A stretch of DNA of 32,484 bases from an uncultured SAR116 cluster alpha proteobacterium (GTDB lineage: Bacteria; Pseudomonadota; Alphaproteobacteria; Puniceispirillales; Puniceispirillaceae), in contig CABYPW010000020.1 in assembly GCA_902520885.1 (NCBI GenBank), positions 1-32,484 on the forward strand, given 5' to 3'. Made by a program: the position numbers and the translations under genes. Each line of letters opens with the position of its first letter. The first letter of the stretch is position 1. The notes below the pieces were generated by a model. The model saw only the letters and a list, made by a program, of their open reading frames with translations. It was not told the DNA's origin and made no database searches. This document shows positions 8,139 to 16,342 of this stretch, piece by piece.

Positions 8139-9209
8139 ATGGGCGCACCTATAAACAAAATTAATAGTTGGGTAGAAACTACAGCGGACATGATAATTGA
8201 TGTGCGTTCGCCAAGTGAATTTGAAAATGATCATATCCCAGGGGCCATCAATATGCCTGTTCTTACTGATGATGAGAGAGCAGAAGTTGGAACAATGTAT
8301 AAAAACATCAGCGCGTTTCATGCAAGAAGATATGGAGGAGCTATTGTGGCAAAAAACATTTCACAGCACATTCTCAATTATCTTCAGGAAAAGCCTGCAG
8401 AATTTAGGCCTATGATTTATTGCTGGCGAGGGGGTCAACGCTCGAATTCTTTTGCCCGCGTCTGTTCAGATATAGGCTGGCAAACATATATTCTTGAAGG
8501 CGGATACAAATCATACAGAAAAGAGGTACTTATCGGGTTAGAGACAGTTGTACCTAAAATTAATCCTATTTTAATAAGTGGACCAACTGGAACCGGAAAA
8601 ACTCGATTACTACATCAAATAGCTAAATCTGGCGGTCAGATCCTAGATTTAGAGGGTCTTGCTAATCATAGAGGTTCACTCCTAGGATTAAAACCAGGGG
8701 AAAAGCAACCAAGTCAGAGATATTTTGAGAGTTTATTATTGCTTCAAATCCGACAATTAAAATTAGAAGAACCAATATTTGTCGAAGCAGAGAGCTCAAA
8801 AATTGGAGAAATCCAGATTCCAAAATATTTATTCAAGTTAATGAAAACTGCGCCAATAATTGAAATTACTATGCCTCTAGAGAACCGCGCTAAATTTTTA
8901 ATGAAAGAATATCAGTATTTACAAACTCATTCACAAGCTCTTTATAATCTTTTTGATGCAATGTTTTATCGACATGGAGAAGAAAAAACGAGCAATTGGC
9001 GTGAATTAGCCAAAAATCAAGACTGGTATGAATTAGCTCTAAATTTAATACAGTCTCACTATGACCCCGCTTATAAAACCTCTTCAATGAGGAAACAAAG
9101 AGACGTTAATCACACCATTATGATTGATAATGGTGTAAACGATGAATTCAAAAAAGCAGCACAAATCGTCTTAGAGAGATATAAAAGAGAATTTACTGGG
9201 TATGAATAA
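8139..9209 (+). CDS. selU: tRNA 2-selenouridine synthase
   Basis: A 356-residue SelU (YbbB/MnmH). It uses selenophosphate to replace the sulfur of 2-thiouridine at the wobble position of tRNA-Lys, -Glu and -Gln with selenium, through a geranylated intermediate. The N-terminal rhodanese domain covers residues about 10-130. It has DVRSPSEFENDHIPGAINMP and the catalytic Cys95 in YCWRGGQRS (94-102), which matches E. coli Cys97. A P-loop GPTGTGKT (148-155) starts the second, kinase-like domain. It follows selD by 15 bases with an AAGGA ribosome site, so the two are surely co-transcribed and functionally linked. No selA, selB or selC lies in the window. Here selenium seems destined for tRNA modification rather than selenocysteine, although genes elsewhere in the genome cannot be excluded. 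It is convergent with the cupin gene. Confidence 0.95.
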   Translation: MGAPINKINSWVETTADMIIDVRSPSEFENDHIPGAINMPVLTDDERAEVGTMYKNISAFHARRYGGAIVAKNISQHILNYLQEKPAEFRPMIYCWRGGQRSNSFARVCSDIGWQTYILEGGYKSYRKEVLIGLETVVPKINPILISGPTGTGKTRLLHQIAKSGGQILDLEGLANHRGSLLGLKPGEKQPSQRYFESLLLLQIRQLKLEEPIFVEAESSKIGEIQIPKYLFKLMKTAPIIEITMPLENRAKFLMKEYQYLQTHSQALYNLFDAMFYRHGEEKTSNWRELAKNQDWYELALNLIQSHYDPAYKTSSMRKQRDVNHTIMIDNGVNDEFKKAAQIVLERYKREFTGYE

Positions 9210-9221
9210 GAGAAACACTAC

Positions 9222-10049
9222 TTATATGTCAGTGCCCTCGCCAGCGACATGTTTTTCAATATGCCTTGCTGCTTTTCTACCTCTCAAGTCCTTACCAGTT
9301 GGAAGCCAAGTACATACATTTGCATCTTTAGCCCAAATTGTTTTATAACTACCCGGCACAAAAAATTCTGCAAATACAAACTCATCGGCATCTTTGTTCT
9401 CAAAAGCATGAACTTCATTCTCAAAAAAATATAGTATATCACCTTTTTCTACAATGTGTTCAGAATTTTCGAAGGTAACTGTTCCAGTTCCTTCCATTAT
9501 GTATTGAAAATGTTCTGCATTTTCATGATGGTGAAGAGGAGCAGTCCCGCCTTTTGGATAAATAATCATCTCCCCTTTTACACATGAAAGACCTTGCCAC
9601 AAACCTGGACTAGCTAAATAAATTCTTTTACGAGAATCAAATTCAGATAATAAAACTGGCTCAACAGACCAATCAACAGAATGTGTTTTAAAGGGAATTG
9701 CCTCTCCCTCTTCCAGAAACCTGCTGACTTTTGGCACGGTGCAGAGCAATATTTCTGCGGTTGAAAAACCAGAATTTTGAATAACAGTTTTATTATTACC
9801 TTTGAGAACTAATAAAGACTGCTGGTCCAAAGTTACAGAGTCGATTTTTATACCTTCTGTCAACGCATGGAGCCAGCTTAAACTGTCGATTTCTAAATTC
9901 AGTTCAATCTCCGCTTCTGAGTCGACAATATATTTTTTAATTTCGAGCCGAGAGTCTCCAGTTTCATGTCTGTTTAGCAATAGCTTATGACTAACACCTT
10001 TGCCAACCACATGTTCAGCTATAGTACTACCTTTTATTAATAGTGTCAT
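9222..10049 (-). CDS. Two-domain cupin protein, function unknown
   Basis: A 275-residue protein with two beta-barrel (cupin) halves. The second half has clear cupin motifs. HHHENAE at 173-179 gives metal ligands His173/His175 and Glu179. The second motif runs from Gly203 in GDILYFFE to His214-x3-Asn218. A bound Fe, Mn or Zn ion is therefore likely. The first half (about 1-125) has a similar strand pattern without obvious metal ligands, so it may be structural. No signal peptide. The family includes isomerases, dioxygenases and sugar-binding proteins, and I do not recognise a specific member. It is a single gene, convergent with selU (12 bases apart), with its own upstream region (10050-10383). 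The fold is confident; no function is assigned. Confidence 0.7.
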   Translation of the reverse strand: MTLLIKGSTIAEHVVGKGVSHKLLLNRHETGDSRLEIKKYIVDSEAEIELNLEIDSLSWLHALTEGIKIDSVTLDQQSLLVLKGNNKTVIQNSGFSTAEILLCTVPKVSRFLEEGEAIPFKTHSVDWSVEPVLLSEFDSRKRIYLASPGLWQGLSCVKGEMIIYPKGGTAPLHHHENAEHFQYIMEGTGTVTFENSEHIVEKGDILYFFENEVHAFENKDADEFVFAEFFVPGSYKTIWAKDANVCTWLPTGKDLRGRKAARHIEKHVAGEGTDI

Positions 10050-10383
10050 TTATTGCTCCCAATTAATATAAAATCAGTTTTTCACAAATTCAAAAAAAAA
10101 AGAAGAAAAAATCATATGATATTGAATTTACTTACAGTAATTAATTCATTTTTTTAAATATAATCAGCCCCAATATGAATTAATTGACCAATAATTTGTT
10201 GTTTAAGAATGAGCCCTGAGATTTAATAAAAGATTTGGTTTTGAAACTGTTTGACATTCAAGTGTGTCGGCATTATCAAATTCATTTAGAAATTTATGGA
10301 TAATTGTAAACTTTTTCAATACACTTGTTGTGTTTTTGTTTTTGCCTTAAATGAATTCTACCAACGCAATAAATTGGTATTGT
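10050..10383. other. AT-rich non-coding stretch between the cupin gene and tRNA-Asn
   Basis: About 330 bases with no credible reading frame. It must hold the promoter of the leftward cupin gene, near 10050-10150, where I see only A/T runs and no clear boxes. It also holds a good rightward promoter candidate at 10251-10279. No hairpin strong enough to call an RNA gene was seen. Confidence 0.6.
10251..10279 (+). promoter_or_regulatory. Candidate promoter of tRNA-Asn
   Basis: A perfect TTGACA (10251-10256), a 17-base spacer and TATCAA (10274-10279), four of six to the -10 consensus. Transcription would start near 10286, leaving a leader of almost 100 bases before tRNA-Asn. It is the best sigma-70-type match in this non-coding stretch. 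Confidence 0.5.
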
Positions 10384-10458
10384 TCCCCGGTAGCTCAGCG
10401 GTAGAGCAGTTGACTGTTAATCAATTGGCCGGCGGTTCGAATCCGTCCCGGGGAGCCA
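10384..10458 (+). tRNA. tRNA-Asn (anticodon GTT)
   Basis: A 75-base cloverleaf. Acceptor TCCCCGG pairs with CCGGGGA, followed by discriminator G and an encoded CCA (10456-10458). The D arm contains AGCTCAGCGGTAGAGC. The anticodon stem GTTGA/TCAAT (one G-T pair) encloses loop CTGTTAA, so the anticodon is GTT for asparagine. The T arm is GGCGGTTCGAATCCGTC. No other tRNA is adjacent. Confidence 0.97.
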
Positions 10459-10899
10459 TTTTCAAATATCATGTGTTTTGCGAACTAAAATAAATTTATA
10501 GCAATATTTAGCTGTTCGGAACTTATTATCGAGAATCATGAGTAGGCGAGCAAAACGGTTTTTAAAACAAAATTTTTTTAACCAAATTTGCAAATGTATA
10601 ATATAAAAATAAATTTGTTTGAAATAAAACTCATATTTTAAAAGTTTAATCTTAGTTCTGTCTTTTAATTAATTGTTTATATTATATAAAGTTTATGTTT
10701 TTGACATAAAAAATTTACTTAAGACACTTACCAACTGATTTTTAAATATTTTCAAACTTTAATTCTAAAAGAAAATATTATGCTATTATTTGAAACTAAA
10801 CATCAAAATTTGTTGAATTTGATAGATAAAGATATTAATTAAACCTTCAACCGGTGCTTTAAAAATTGGTTCTGGAAAAAAATCAACAGGAGAAAAATA
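10459..10899. other. Long AT-rich leader region before aapJ
   Basis: About 440 bases without a credible gene. It holds an extended -10-like element at 10781-10789 and the aapJ ribosome site AGGAG just before 10900. A TTGACA at 10701-10706 has no good -10 partner at 16-18 bases. Weak inverted pieces occur near 10848-10870 (AACCG with TGGTT), too short to call a structure. Confidence 0.5.
10781..10789 (+). promoter_or_regulatory. Extended -10 element, candidate aapJ promoter
   Basis: TGCTATTAT fits the extended -10 form TGnTATAAT with one mismatch. No -35 box stands out at the right distance, which is tolerable for extended -10 promoters. Transcription would begin near 10796, leaving an untranslated leader of about 100 bases. 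In such A/T-rich DNA a chance match is possible. Confidence 0.3.
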
Positions 10900-11919
10900 A
10901 TGAAATATGTAACTTCGCTTGTAACAAGCGTTGCTCTTGCTGGAATTGCGTTTGCAACTTCAGTGAGCGCGTCTACTTTAGAAGAAGTTCAAAATCGTGG
11001 AGAACTAAGATGTGGCGTCAGTGGCGGTGTACCTGGATTTTCTGCACCTAATGATGCAGGCAAAATGGTTGGCATTGATGCTGCTGTATGCGATGCCGTT
11101 GCTGCTGCGGTATTAGGAGATGCGTCTAAAGTTACTTACATTCCCTTGAATGCCAAAGAGCGTTTTACAGCTCTATCATCAGGCGAAATAGATGTCCTTT
11201 CAAGAAATACAACACACACACTCACGAGAGAAGCTTCGTTAGGACTAAATTTCACCTATTACAATTATATTGATGGTCAAGGCTTTATGGTGATGAAAGA
11301 CGCTGGAATTAGTTCTGCTTTAGAACTTGACGGTGCTAGTATTTGCGTTCAGGCGGGCACAACCACTGAACTTAATATGGCTGATTATTTTCGCAACAAC
11401 AACATGGACTACACACCTGTTGGGTACGAAACATCTACTCAAACCAGAGAAGGTTTCGAGGGTGGAGCATGTGATGTGCTAACATCCGACAAGTCTCAGC
11501 TTGCCGCATTAAGTACAGAGATGGCAGACCCAAGCAGTATTCTTATCTTACCCGAAACCATTTCCAAAGAGCCTCTTGGACCAGTGGTAGCACAAGGTGA
11601 TGACCAATGGATGGATATTGTTGCATTTACACTTTATGCTTTAATAAATGCTGAAGAACTCGGGGTTACCTCAGCAAATATTGATGATTTGGTAGCAAAC
11701 CCAGGAAATCCTTCCGTTGGCAGATTAGTCGGCGCTGAAGGCGATACAGGAGAAAAACTTGGTCTTGCAGCCGACTGGTCTTATCAAGTTATTAAACAAG
11801 TGGGTAACTATGGCGAAATTTATGAAGCCACTGTTGAACCTATTGGGATTCCAAGAGCTGGGTCTGTAAATGATTTATGGACTCGAGGCGGCATTCTTTA
11901 TGCTCCCCCAATTCGATAA
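10900..11919 (+). CDS. aapJ: General L-amino acid ABC transporter, periplasmic binding protein AapJ
   Basis: A 339-residue periplasmic solute-binding protein for the broad-range amino-acid importer AapJQMP. A signal peptide covers residues 1-24 with a likely cut after VSA. The mature part opens TLEEVQNRGELRCGVSGGVPGFSAPND and continues with VGIDAAVCDAVAAAVLGD, characteristic of AapJ/BztA rather than of single-amino-acid binding proteins. Length matches the family (about 340). The ATG has AGGAG at ideal spacing, the best ribosome site in this operon. A terminator-like hairpin lies directly behind the gene and the permease genes follow. Codon use looks richer in GCT/GGT than in its neighbours, fitting high expression, although this was judged by eye. 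Confidence 0.95.
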   Translation: MKYVTSLVTSVALAGIAFATSVSASTLEEVQNRGELRCGVSGGVPGFSAPNDAGKMVGIDAAVCDAVAAAVLGDASKVTYIPLNAKERFTALSSGEIDVLSRNTTHTLTREASLGLNFTYYNYIDGQGFMVMKDAGISSALELDGASICVQAGTTTELNMADYFRNNNMDYTPVGYETSTQTREGFEGGACDVLTSDKSQLAALSTEMADPSSILILPETISKEPLGPVVAQGDDQWMDIVAFTLYALINAEELGVTSANIDDLVANPGNPSVGRLVGAEGDTGEKLGLAADWSYQVIKQVGNYGEIYEATVEPIGIPRAGSVNDLWTRGGILYAPPIR

Positions 11920-11935
11920 GTAAAAAAATATATTG

Positions 11936-11964
11936 GTCGGAGGGTTTTACTCTCCGACTTTTTT
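11936..11964 (+). terminator. Intra-operon terminator/attenuator hairpin after aapJ
   Basis: A perfect 7-bp stem, GTCGGAG (11936-11942) with CTCCGAC (11952-11958), is followed directly by six T (11959-11964). This is the form of a Rho-independent terminator. It lies between the binding-protein gene and aapQ, so it probably stops part of the transcription and protects the aapJ message end. Confidence 0.8.
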
Positions 11965-11979
11965 AATTGAGAAAAAAAC

Positions 11980-13158
11980 GTGAGCAAAACAAAAATACCA
12001 TTTTACAGAAATCCAAAAATTAGGTCTCTTTTCGTACAATTTTTTGTTCTGTCTTTGGTTTCCTTTTTAATTTTGTCAATTTATCAAACGACCGTCTCAA
12101 ATCTTATCGAGCGCGGGATACAAACTAGTACAAGTTTCTTCGACGATGTAGCTCCGTTTAAAATTGGCTTTAGCCCTTTCTTAGATTTTGATTTAGGCAA
12201 AACGACTTATATCGAAGTGTTTTACATTGGTATTTTAAATACTATTCTTATTGCTATTTTAGGAATTATTGCATCAACAATTTTAGGATTCATTGTTGGG
12301 ATAGTAAGACTATCTCCAAATTGGCTGGCATCAAAATGTGCTCTAGTTTATATAGAAGTTTTTAGAAACGTTCCTTTACTTCTCCAAATTATGTTTTGGA
12401 ATTTTGCTGTTTTTTTAGCTACACTTCCTCCACCAAAGAAATCAATAGAATTTGGATTTTTATATTTAAATAGTCGTGGACTCCACACACCTATTCCTTA
12501 TGTTGAGGATGAATTACGGTTTAATTTTTGGATTTTTATTTTGTTAATGACTGTAGTGGGCTGCATTTTTCTGAGTAAATGGGCAAAGAAAAGTTTTGAG
12601 CACACTGGAGTCAAACGACCTGTTTTCTTCTATAATTTTTTAATTTTCACAATTCTCGCAACTCTGAGTTACCTTGCGTTAGGAGGGCCTCTTGAATTTG
12701 ATATACCAGTATTAGGAAAATTTAATTTCAAAGGTGGAGGACAACTACCTTTACCTCTTTTTTCATTGTGGTTTGCTCTGACAATTTATACATCTGCGTT
12801 TATTGCAGAAAATGTTCGTGCAGGTATTTCGTCTGTTTCGACGGGACAATTAGAAGCAGCCAATTCGATTGGACTTAATCGCACTCAAACTATTAATATG
12901 ATAGTCATTCCACAGGCAATGCGTGTAATAATCCCCCCCACAATAAGTCAGTTTTTGAATTTAACCAAAAATTCTTCTTTAGCAGTTGCTGTTGGTTATG
13001 AAGAGATAGTTGCGGTTTGGGCAGGTATATCTCTTAATCAAACTGGGCAAGCGGTAATAATTATTGCTATGACTATTATTGTCTATGAGTGTATGAGCCT
13101 CTTCACTTCATTCATATTGAACATGTATAATCGAAAAGTTCAAATTACGGAACGGTAA
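11980..13158 (+). CDS. aapQ: General L-amino acid ABC transporter, permease AapQ
   Basis: A 392-residue inner-membrane permease, one half of the AapQM channel. There is a membrane segment near residues 20-40, a long periplasmic stretch, and the conserved permease block SKCALVYIEVFRNVPLLLQI. The EAA loop begins at about residue 292 (EAANSIGLNRTQTINMIVIPQA) and contacts the ATPase. The length of nearly 400 residues, longer than ordinary His/Glu-type permeases, is the mark of AapQ/BztB. The start is GTG at 11980, with only a poor purine-rich ribosome site. It begins 16 bases after the T-run of the hairpin that follows aapJ, so its translation and transcription are probably lower than those of aapJ. 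aapM follows after 5 bases. Confidence 0.93.
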   Translation: MSKTKIPFYRNPKIRSLFVQFFVLSLVSFLILSIYQTTVSNLIERGIQTSTSFFDDVAPFKIGFSPFLDFDLGKTTYIEVFYIGILNTILIAILGIIASTILGFIVGIVRLSPNWLASKCALVYIEVFRNVPLLLQIMFWNFAVFLATLPPPKKSIEFGFLYLNSRGLHTPIPYVEDELRFNFWIFILLMTVVGCIFLSKWAKKSFEHTGVKRPVFFYNFLIFTILATLSYLALGGPLEFDIPVLGKFNFKGGGQLPLPLFSLWFALTIYTSAFIAENVRAGISSVSTGQLEAANSIGLNRTQTINMIVIPQAMRVIIPPTISQFLNLTKNSSLAVAVGYEEIVAVWAGISLNQTGQAVIIIAMTIIVYECMSLFTSFILNMYNRKVQITER

Positions 13159-13163
13159 ATATA

Positions 13164-14288
13164 ATGAACAAAAATGAAGTTTTTATAAAATTACCAGATA
13201 GGCCCCCACCAAGTTCAACTGTTGGCATAATAGCATGGACTCAGAAGAATTTGTTCAGTTCCACAACAAATACGCTAACGACTATTTTATTTTTCTACTT
13301 AATTTATCTTTACATACCACCATTTTTTGATTGGGCAATTTTTAACGCAAATTTTTCTGGTTCTGACCGTTCTATCTGCGATGCCAACAAAGCTGGTGCT
13401 TGCTGGACTTTTATAAAAGTAAGGTTTGACCAATTATTATTTGGATTATATTTTGCATCAAACCCAGATCAAATTTGGCGTCCTGTGGTCGCACTAAGCG
13501 TTTTCGTCTTAATACTTATCCCTCTTGTTATTGAGAAAACTCCGCACAAAAAATGGCTTTTAATATTTTTGCTTACTATTTACCCAATCATTTTTATAAT
13601 ATTAGTTTATGGGGGTTATTTTGGCATTCCCATATCCAATACGACACAGTGGGGTGGTTTTCTCCTCACATTCGCTTTAGCTTTTGTTGGAATAGTTCTG
13701 GCTTTGCCAATAGGTATTATACTCGCATTAGGTAGACGATCTGAAATGCCTATAATTAGGGCATTATCGGTAACCTATATAGAATTTTGGCGTGGCACTC
13801 CTTTGATTACGATTCTGTTCATGGCCTCTGTTATGCTCCCCTTATTTTTTCCATCAGGGGTAGAATTTGATAAGGTTGTCAGAGCAATGATAGGAATTAC
13901 ATTATTTCAGTCAGCATATACTGCCGAGGCGGTAAGAGGAGGATTGCAAGCAATAGATAAAGGTCAAAGTGAGGCTTCGATGGCTTTAGGCATGGGTTAC
14001 TGGCAAAGAAATGTTTTTATTATATTGCCCCAAGCATTAAAAATTTCTATACCCTCTATTGTAAACACTTTCATAGCTTTGTTTAAGGATACATCCCTTG
14101 TTTCCATAATAGGATTATTAGATTTATTAAATATGTCTCAGACGGCTTCTCGTTCTCTTGACTGGAACGGATATGACATAGAGGGTTATTTATTTGCTGG
14201 ATTTATTTTCTGGGCCTGTTGTTACGGAATGTCCAGTTACAGTCAAAAGTTAGAACGAAAGCTCGACACTGAAGGGAGAACAGAATGA
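13164..14288 (+). CDS. aapM: General L-amino acid ABC transporter, permease AapM
   Basis: A 374-residue permease that pairs with AapQ. It has an N-terminal membrane segment, a periplasmic loop containing [10 protein letters not shown], then several more segments and the permease signature [17 protein letters not shown]. The EAA loop begins near residue 270 ([22 protein letters not shown]) and is followed by [16 protein letters not shown], a hallmark of amino-acid permeases of this type. Length agrees with AapM/BztC. It starts 5 bases after aapQ, and its stop overlaps aapP by four bases (ATGA), so the three membrane and ATPase genes form one coupled translation unit. Confidence 0.93.
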   Translation: MNKNEVFIKLPDRPPPSSTVGIIAWTQKNLFSSTTNTLTTILFFYLIYLYIPPFFDWAIFNANFSGSDRSICDANKAGACWTFIKVRFDQLLFGLYFASNPDQIWRPVVALSVFVLILIPLVIEKTPHKKWLLIFLLTIYPIIFIILVYGGYFGIPISNTTQWGGFLLTFALAFVGIVLALPIGIILALGRRSEMPIIRALSVTYIEFWRGTPLITILFMASVMLPLFFPSGVEFDKVVRAMIGITLFQSAYTAEAVRGGLQAIDKGQSEASMALGMGYWQRNVFIILPQALKISIPSIVNTFIALFKDTSLVSIIGLLDLLNMSQTASRSLDWNGYDIEGYLFAGFIFWACCYGMSSYSQKLERKLDTEGRTE

Positions 14289-15064
14289 CTAGTGCATCTG
14301 CATCTAAAAAATCTACTAAAAATGAAATTTCTCCAATCATTACAATTAATAAACTTAATAAATGGTATGGTAAGTTTCATGTATTAAAAGATATAGACCT
14401 TGAAGTTAATAAAACCGAAAAAATTGTGATTTGCGGTCCATCTGGCTCAGGCAAATCTACGCTAATTAGATGCATCAATCGTTTAGAGGTTCACCAAGAG
14501 GGTAGTATCATAGTCGATGGTACTGAATTAACGGATGATGTCAAACAAATCAATGAAATAAGAAGTGATGTTGGAATGGTATTTCAGCACTTCAACTTAT
14601 TTCCCCACCTCACAGTTTTAGAAAATTGCACACTAGCCCCTATTTGGGTTCGCAAAAAATCAAAATTGGAAGCCGATGAAATGGCGATGGAGCTATTAAC
14701 CAAAGTAAAAATTCCAGACCAAGCTAAGAAGTACCCAGGCCAACTTTCTGGAGGTCAGCAACAGCGAGTAGCAATTGCACGAGCACTTTGCATGCAACCA
14801 AGGGTAATGTTATTCGATGAACCAACGTCTGCACTTGACCCCGAAATGATTAAAGAAGTTTTAGAGACTATGATTGAGTTGGCTGAATCAGGAATGACAA
14901 TGCTAGTAGTAACCCATGAAATGGGGTTTGCAAATAAAGTTGCAGATAGAGTGATTTTTATGGATGAAGGGCAAATTGTAGAGCAAAATGACCCTAAAAA
15001 CTTTTTTAACAATCCTAAATCCGATAGAACAAAGTTATTTCTAAGCCAAATACTTAATCATTAA
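14285..15064 (+). CDS. aapP: General L-amino acid ABC transporter, ATPase AapP
   Basis: A 259-residue ABC ATPase that powers AapQM. Walker A GPSGSGKS is at residues 51-58 and the Q-loop glutamine is Gln101 in [10 protein letters not shown]. The signature LSGGQ is at 154-158, Walker B VMLFDEP at 174-180 with the D-loop SALDP, and the switch histidine is in VVTHEM. The sequence is very close to GlnQ/HisP/AapP-type ATPases. About 18 extra N-terminal residues rich in Ser and Lys precede the conserved [11 protein letters not shown], which is usual for AapP. It overlaps aapM by ATGA and ends the operon. The 209 bases behind it contain the next operon's promoter region but no convincing terminator. 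Confidence 0.95.
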   Translation: MTSASASKKSTKNEISPIITINKLNKWYGKFHVLKDIDLEVNKTEKIVICGPSGSGKSTLIRCINRLEVHQEGSIIVDGTELTDDVKQINEIRSDVGMVFQHFNLFPHLTVLENCTLAPIWVRKKSKLEADEMAMELLTKVKIPDQAKKYPGQLSGGQQQRVAIARALCMQPRVMLFDEPTSALDPEMIKEVLETMIELAESGMTMLVVTHEMGFANKVADRVIFMDEGQIVEQNDPKNFFNNPKSDRTKLFLSQILNH

Positions 15065-15273
15065 TAATTTTTTGAGAAATTGTTAAATTGCCCAAAAATT
15101 GATGAGCTGGATAGAGCAATTACCTACTTTTTTTAGAAAGTACTTAACTGTTCAATCATAAATTCCTTATTTTCTTATCGTTCTTTAAAAAAAAGCGATT
15201 TACACTGTTGCCAAGCAATTCCCTATCTTGCTAGGTTGAAAGAGTTAAAATCGAAAAGTTCTAGGAGGAACAA

Positions 15274-16281
15274 ATGAATAAAATTTTAAAAGGTGCTGTG
15301 ATTTCAATCGCTAGCGTCTTTATAGCTGGTTCAGCATTCGCTGGTGGCCATGACTCCTGTGGTGATATCACCATCGCAGAAATGGATTGGGCTTCAGCAG
15401 AATTTATGGCCAATGTTGACAAAATTATATTGGAAGAAGGTTACGGTTGTAATGTCGAACTTGTACCGGGCGCAACAATGACTACTTTTGCTTCAATGGA
15501 CACAAAAGGTGTTCCAGATGTAGCACCAGAGCTTTGGGCTAACGCAGTTCAAACACCATTAGCAAAAGCAGAGTCAGAGGGTCGTCTTTTCATGCTAAAC
15601 GGTGCGCCAATCACAGGTGCCGGTGAAGGCTGGATGATAAGTACCACAGCTATGGAGGAAAATGGTTTAACAACCCTAGACGATGTATTAGCTAGGCCTG
15701 ACTTATTTCCACACCCTGAAGACTCATCAAAAGGTGGTATTGTGACATGTCCTTCAGGATGGGGATGCCAAATTGCAACAAATCAATTATTCAAAGCTTT
15801 TGATATGGAAGCAAAAGGATGGATGTTAATTGATTCTGGTTCATCTGCTGGCTTAGATGGTTCTATTCAAAAAGCAATCACTCGAGGTGAGAACTGGTTT
15901 GGATATTATTGGGGACCAACTGTGTTAGCTGCACAGGGAGGTCTATCCTTGCTTGACATGGGGCCTTTTGGTGGCAACGATAACTGGGATAACTGCTTAA
16001 TGGACCCAGAGTGTCAAGATCCACAGCCATCTGGTTGGGTTGTATCAGAGGTAACATCTGTTGTAGCTGCCAATTTTATCGAAAATGGTCCAAAAGCCGG
16101 TAAAGCATACATAGAGAAGAGAAGTTTTCCCTCAGATGTAATGATGGAAATGCTAGTTTGGATGGCAGAAAACCAGGCCAGTGGCGAAGATACTGCCTAT
16201 GAGTTTTTGGAGAGACATCCAGATGTTTGGTCTCAATGGGTAACGCCTCAAGGTGCTGCGCTTGTAAAAAGAGCACTCTAG
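15274..16281 (+). CDS. proX: Quaternary-amine ABC transporter, periplasmic binding protein (betaine or TMAO type)
   Basis: A 335-residue OpuAC-family binding protein with a signal peptide at residues 1-23 (AGSAFA, then GGHDSC). Trp39, Glu118, Trp163 and Trp213 are spaced nearly as I recall for the four ligand residues of the Ruegeria TMAO-binding protein TmoX (Trp55, Glu131, Trp177, Trp226). That suggests an aromatic cage for a methylated amine. A loop with two cysteines, NDNWDNC..PEC, at 235-247 is shared with marine relatives. The ligand could be TMAO, glycine betaine, choline or a similar osmolyte, and sequence alone does not decide. The ribosome site AGGAGG is the strongest in the window. 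A weak promoter (TTTACA at 15199, TATCTT at 15224) precedes it. It is the first gene of proXWV, with a terminator-like hairpin right behind it. Confidence 0.9.
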   Translation: MNKILKGAVISIASVFIAGSAFAGGHDSCGDITIAEMDWASAEFMANVDKIILEEGYGCNVELVPGATMTTFASMDTKGVPDVAPELWANAVQTPLAKAESEGRLFMLNGAPITGAGEGWMISTTAMEENGLTTLDDVLARPDLFPHPEDSSKGGIVTCPSGWGCQIATNQLFKAFDMEAKGWMLIDSGSSAGLDGSIQKAITRGENWFGYYWGPTVLAAQGGLSLLDMGPFGGNDNWDNCLMDPECQDPQPSGWVVSEVTSVVAANFIENGPKAGKAYIEKRSFPSDVMMEMLVWMAENQASGEDTAYEFLERHPDVWSQWVTPQGAALVKRAL

Positions 16282-16297
16282 TTAAATATAAAACTAA

Positions 16298-16327
16298 AAA
16301 TGGGCCATTATTATGGCCCATTTCTTT
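16298..16327 (+). terminator. Intra-operon terminator/attenuator hairpin after proX
   Basis: The stem TGGGCCAT (16301-16308) pairs with ATGGCCCA (16313-16320) around loop TATT. It is extended by AAA/TTT and followed by TTTCTTT. It is a strong Rho-independent-type hairpin between the binding-protein gene and the permease gene. It ends 16 bases before the proposed proW start, so it could also limit proW expression. Confidence 0.85.
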
Positions 16328-16342
16328 ATTAGGGAGAAGAAA

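Noticed and set aside
10296-10493. A 65-codon open frame on the plus strand
   Set aside because: It runs straight through tRNA-Asn and has no ribosome site; it is an accident of the tRNA sequence.
15095-15140. AATTG/CAATT repeat followed by a T-run after aapP
   Set aside because: The stem is only five base pairs, mostly A/T, with a long loop; it could arise by chance in this AT-rich DNA.
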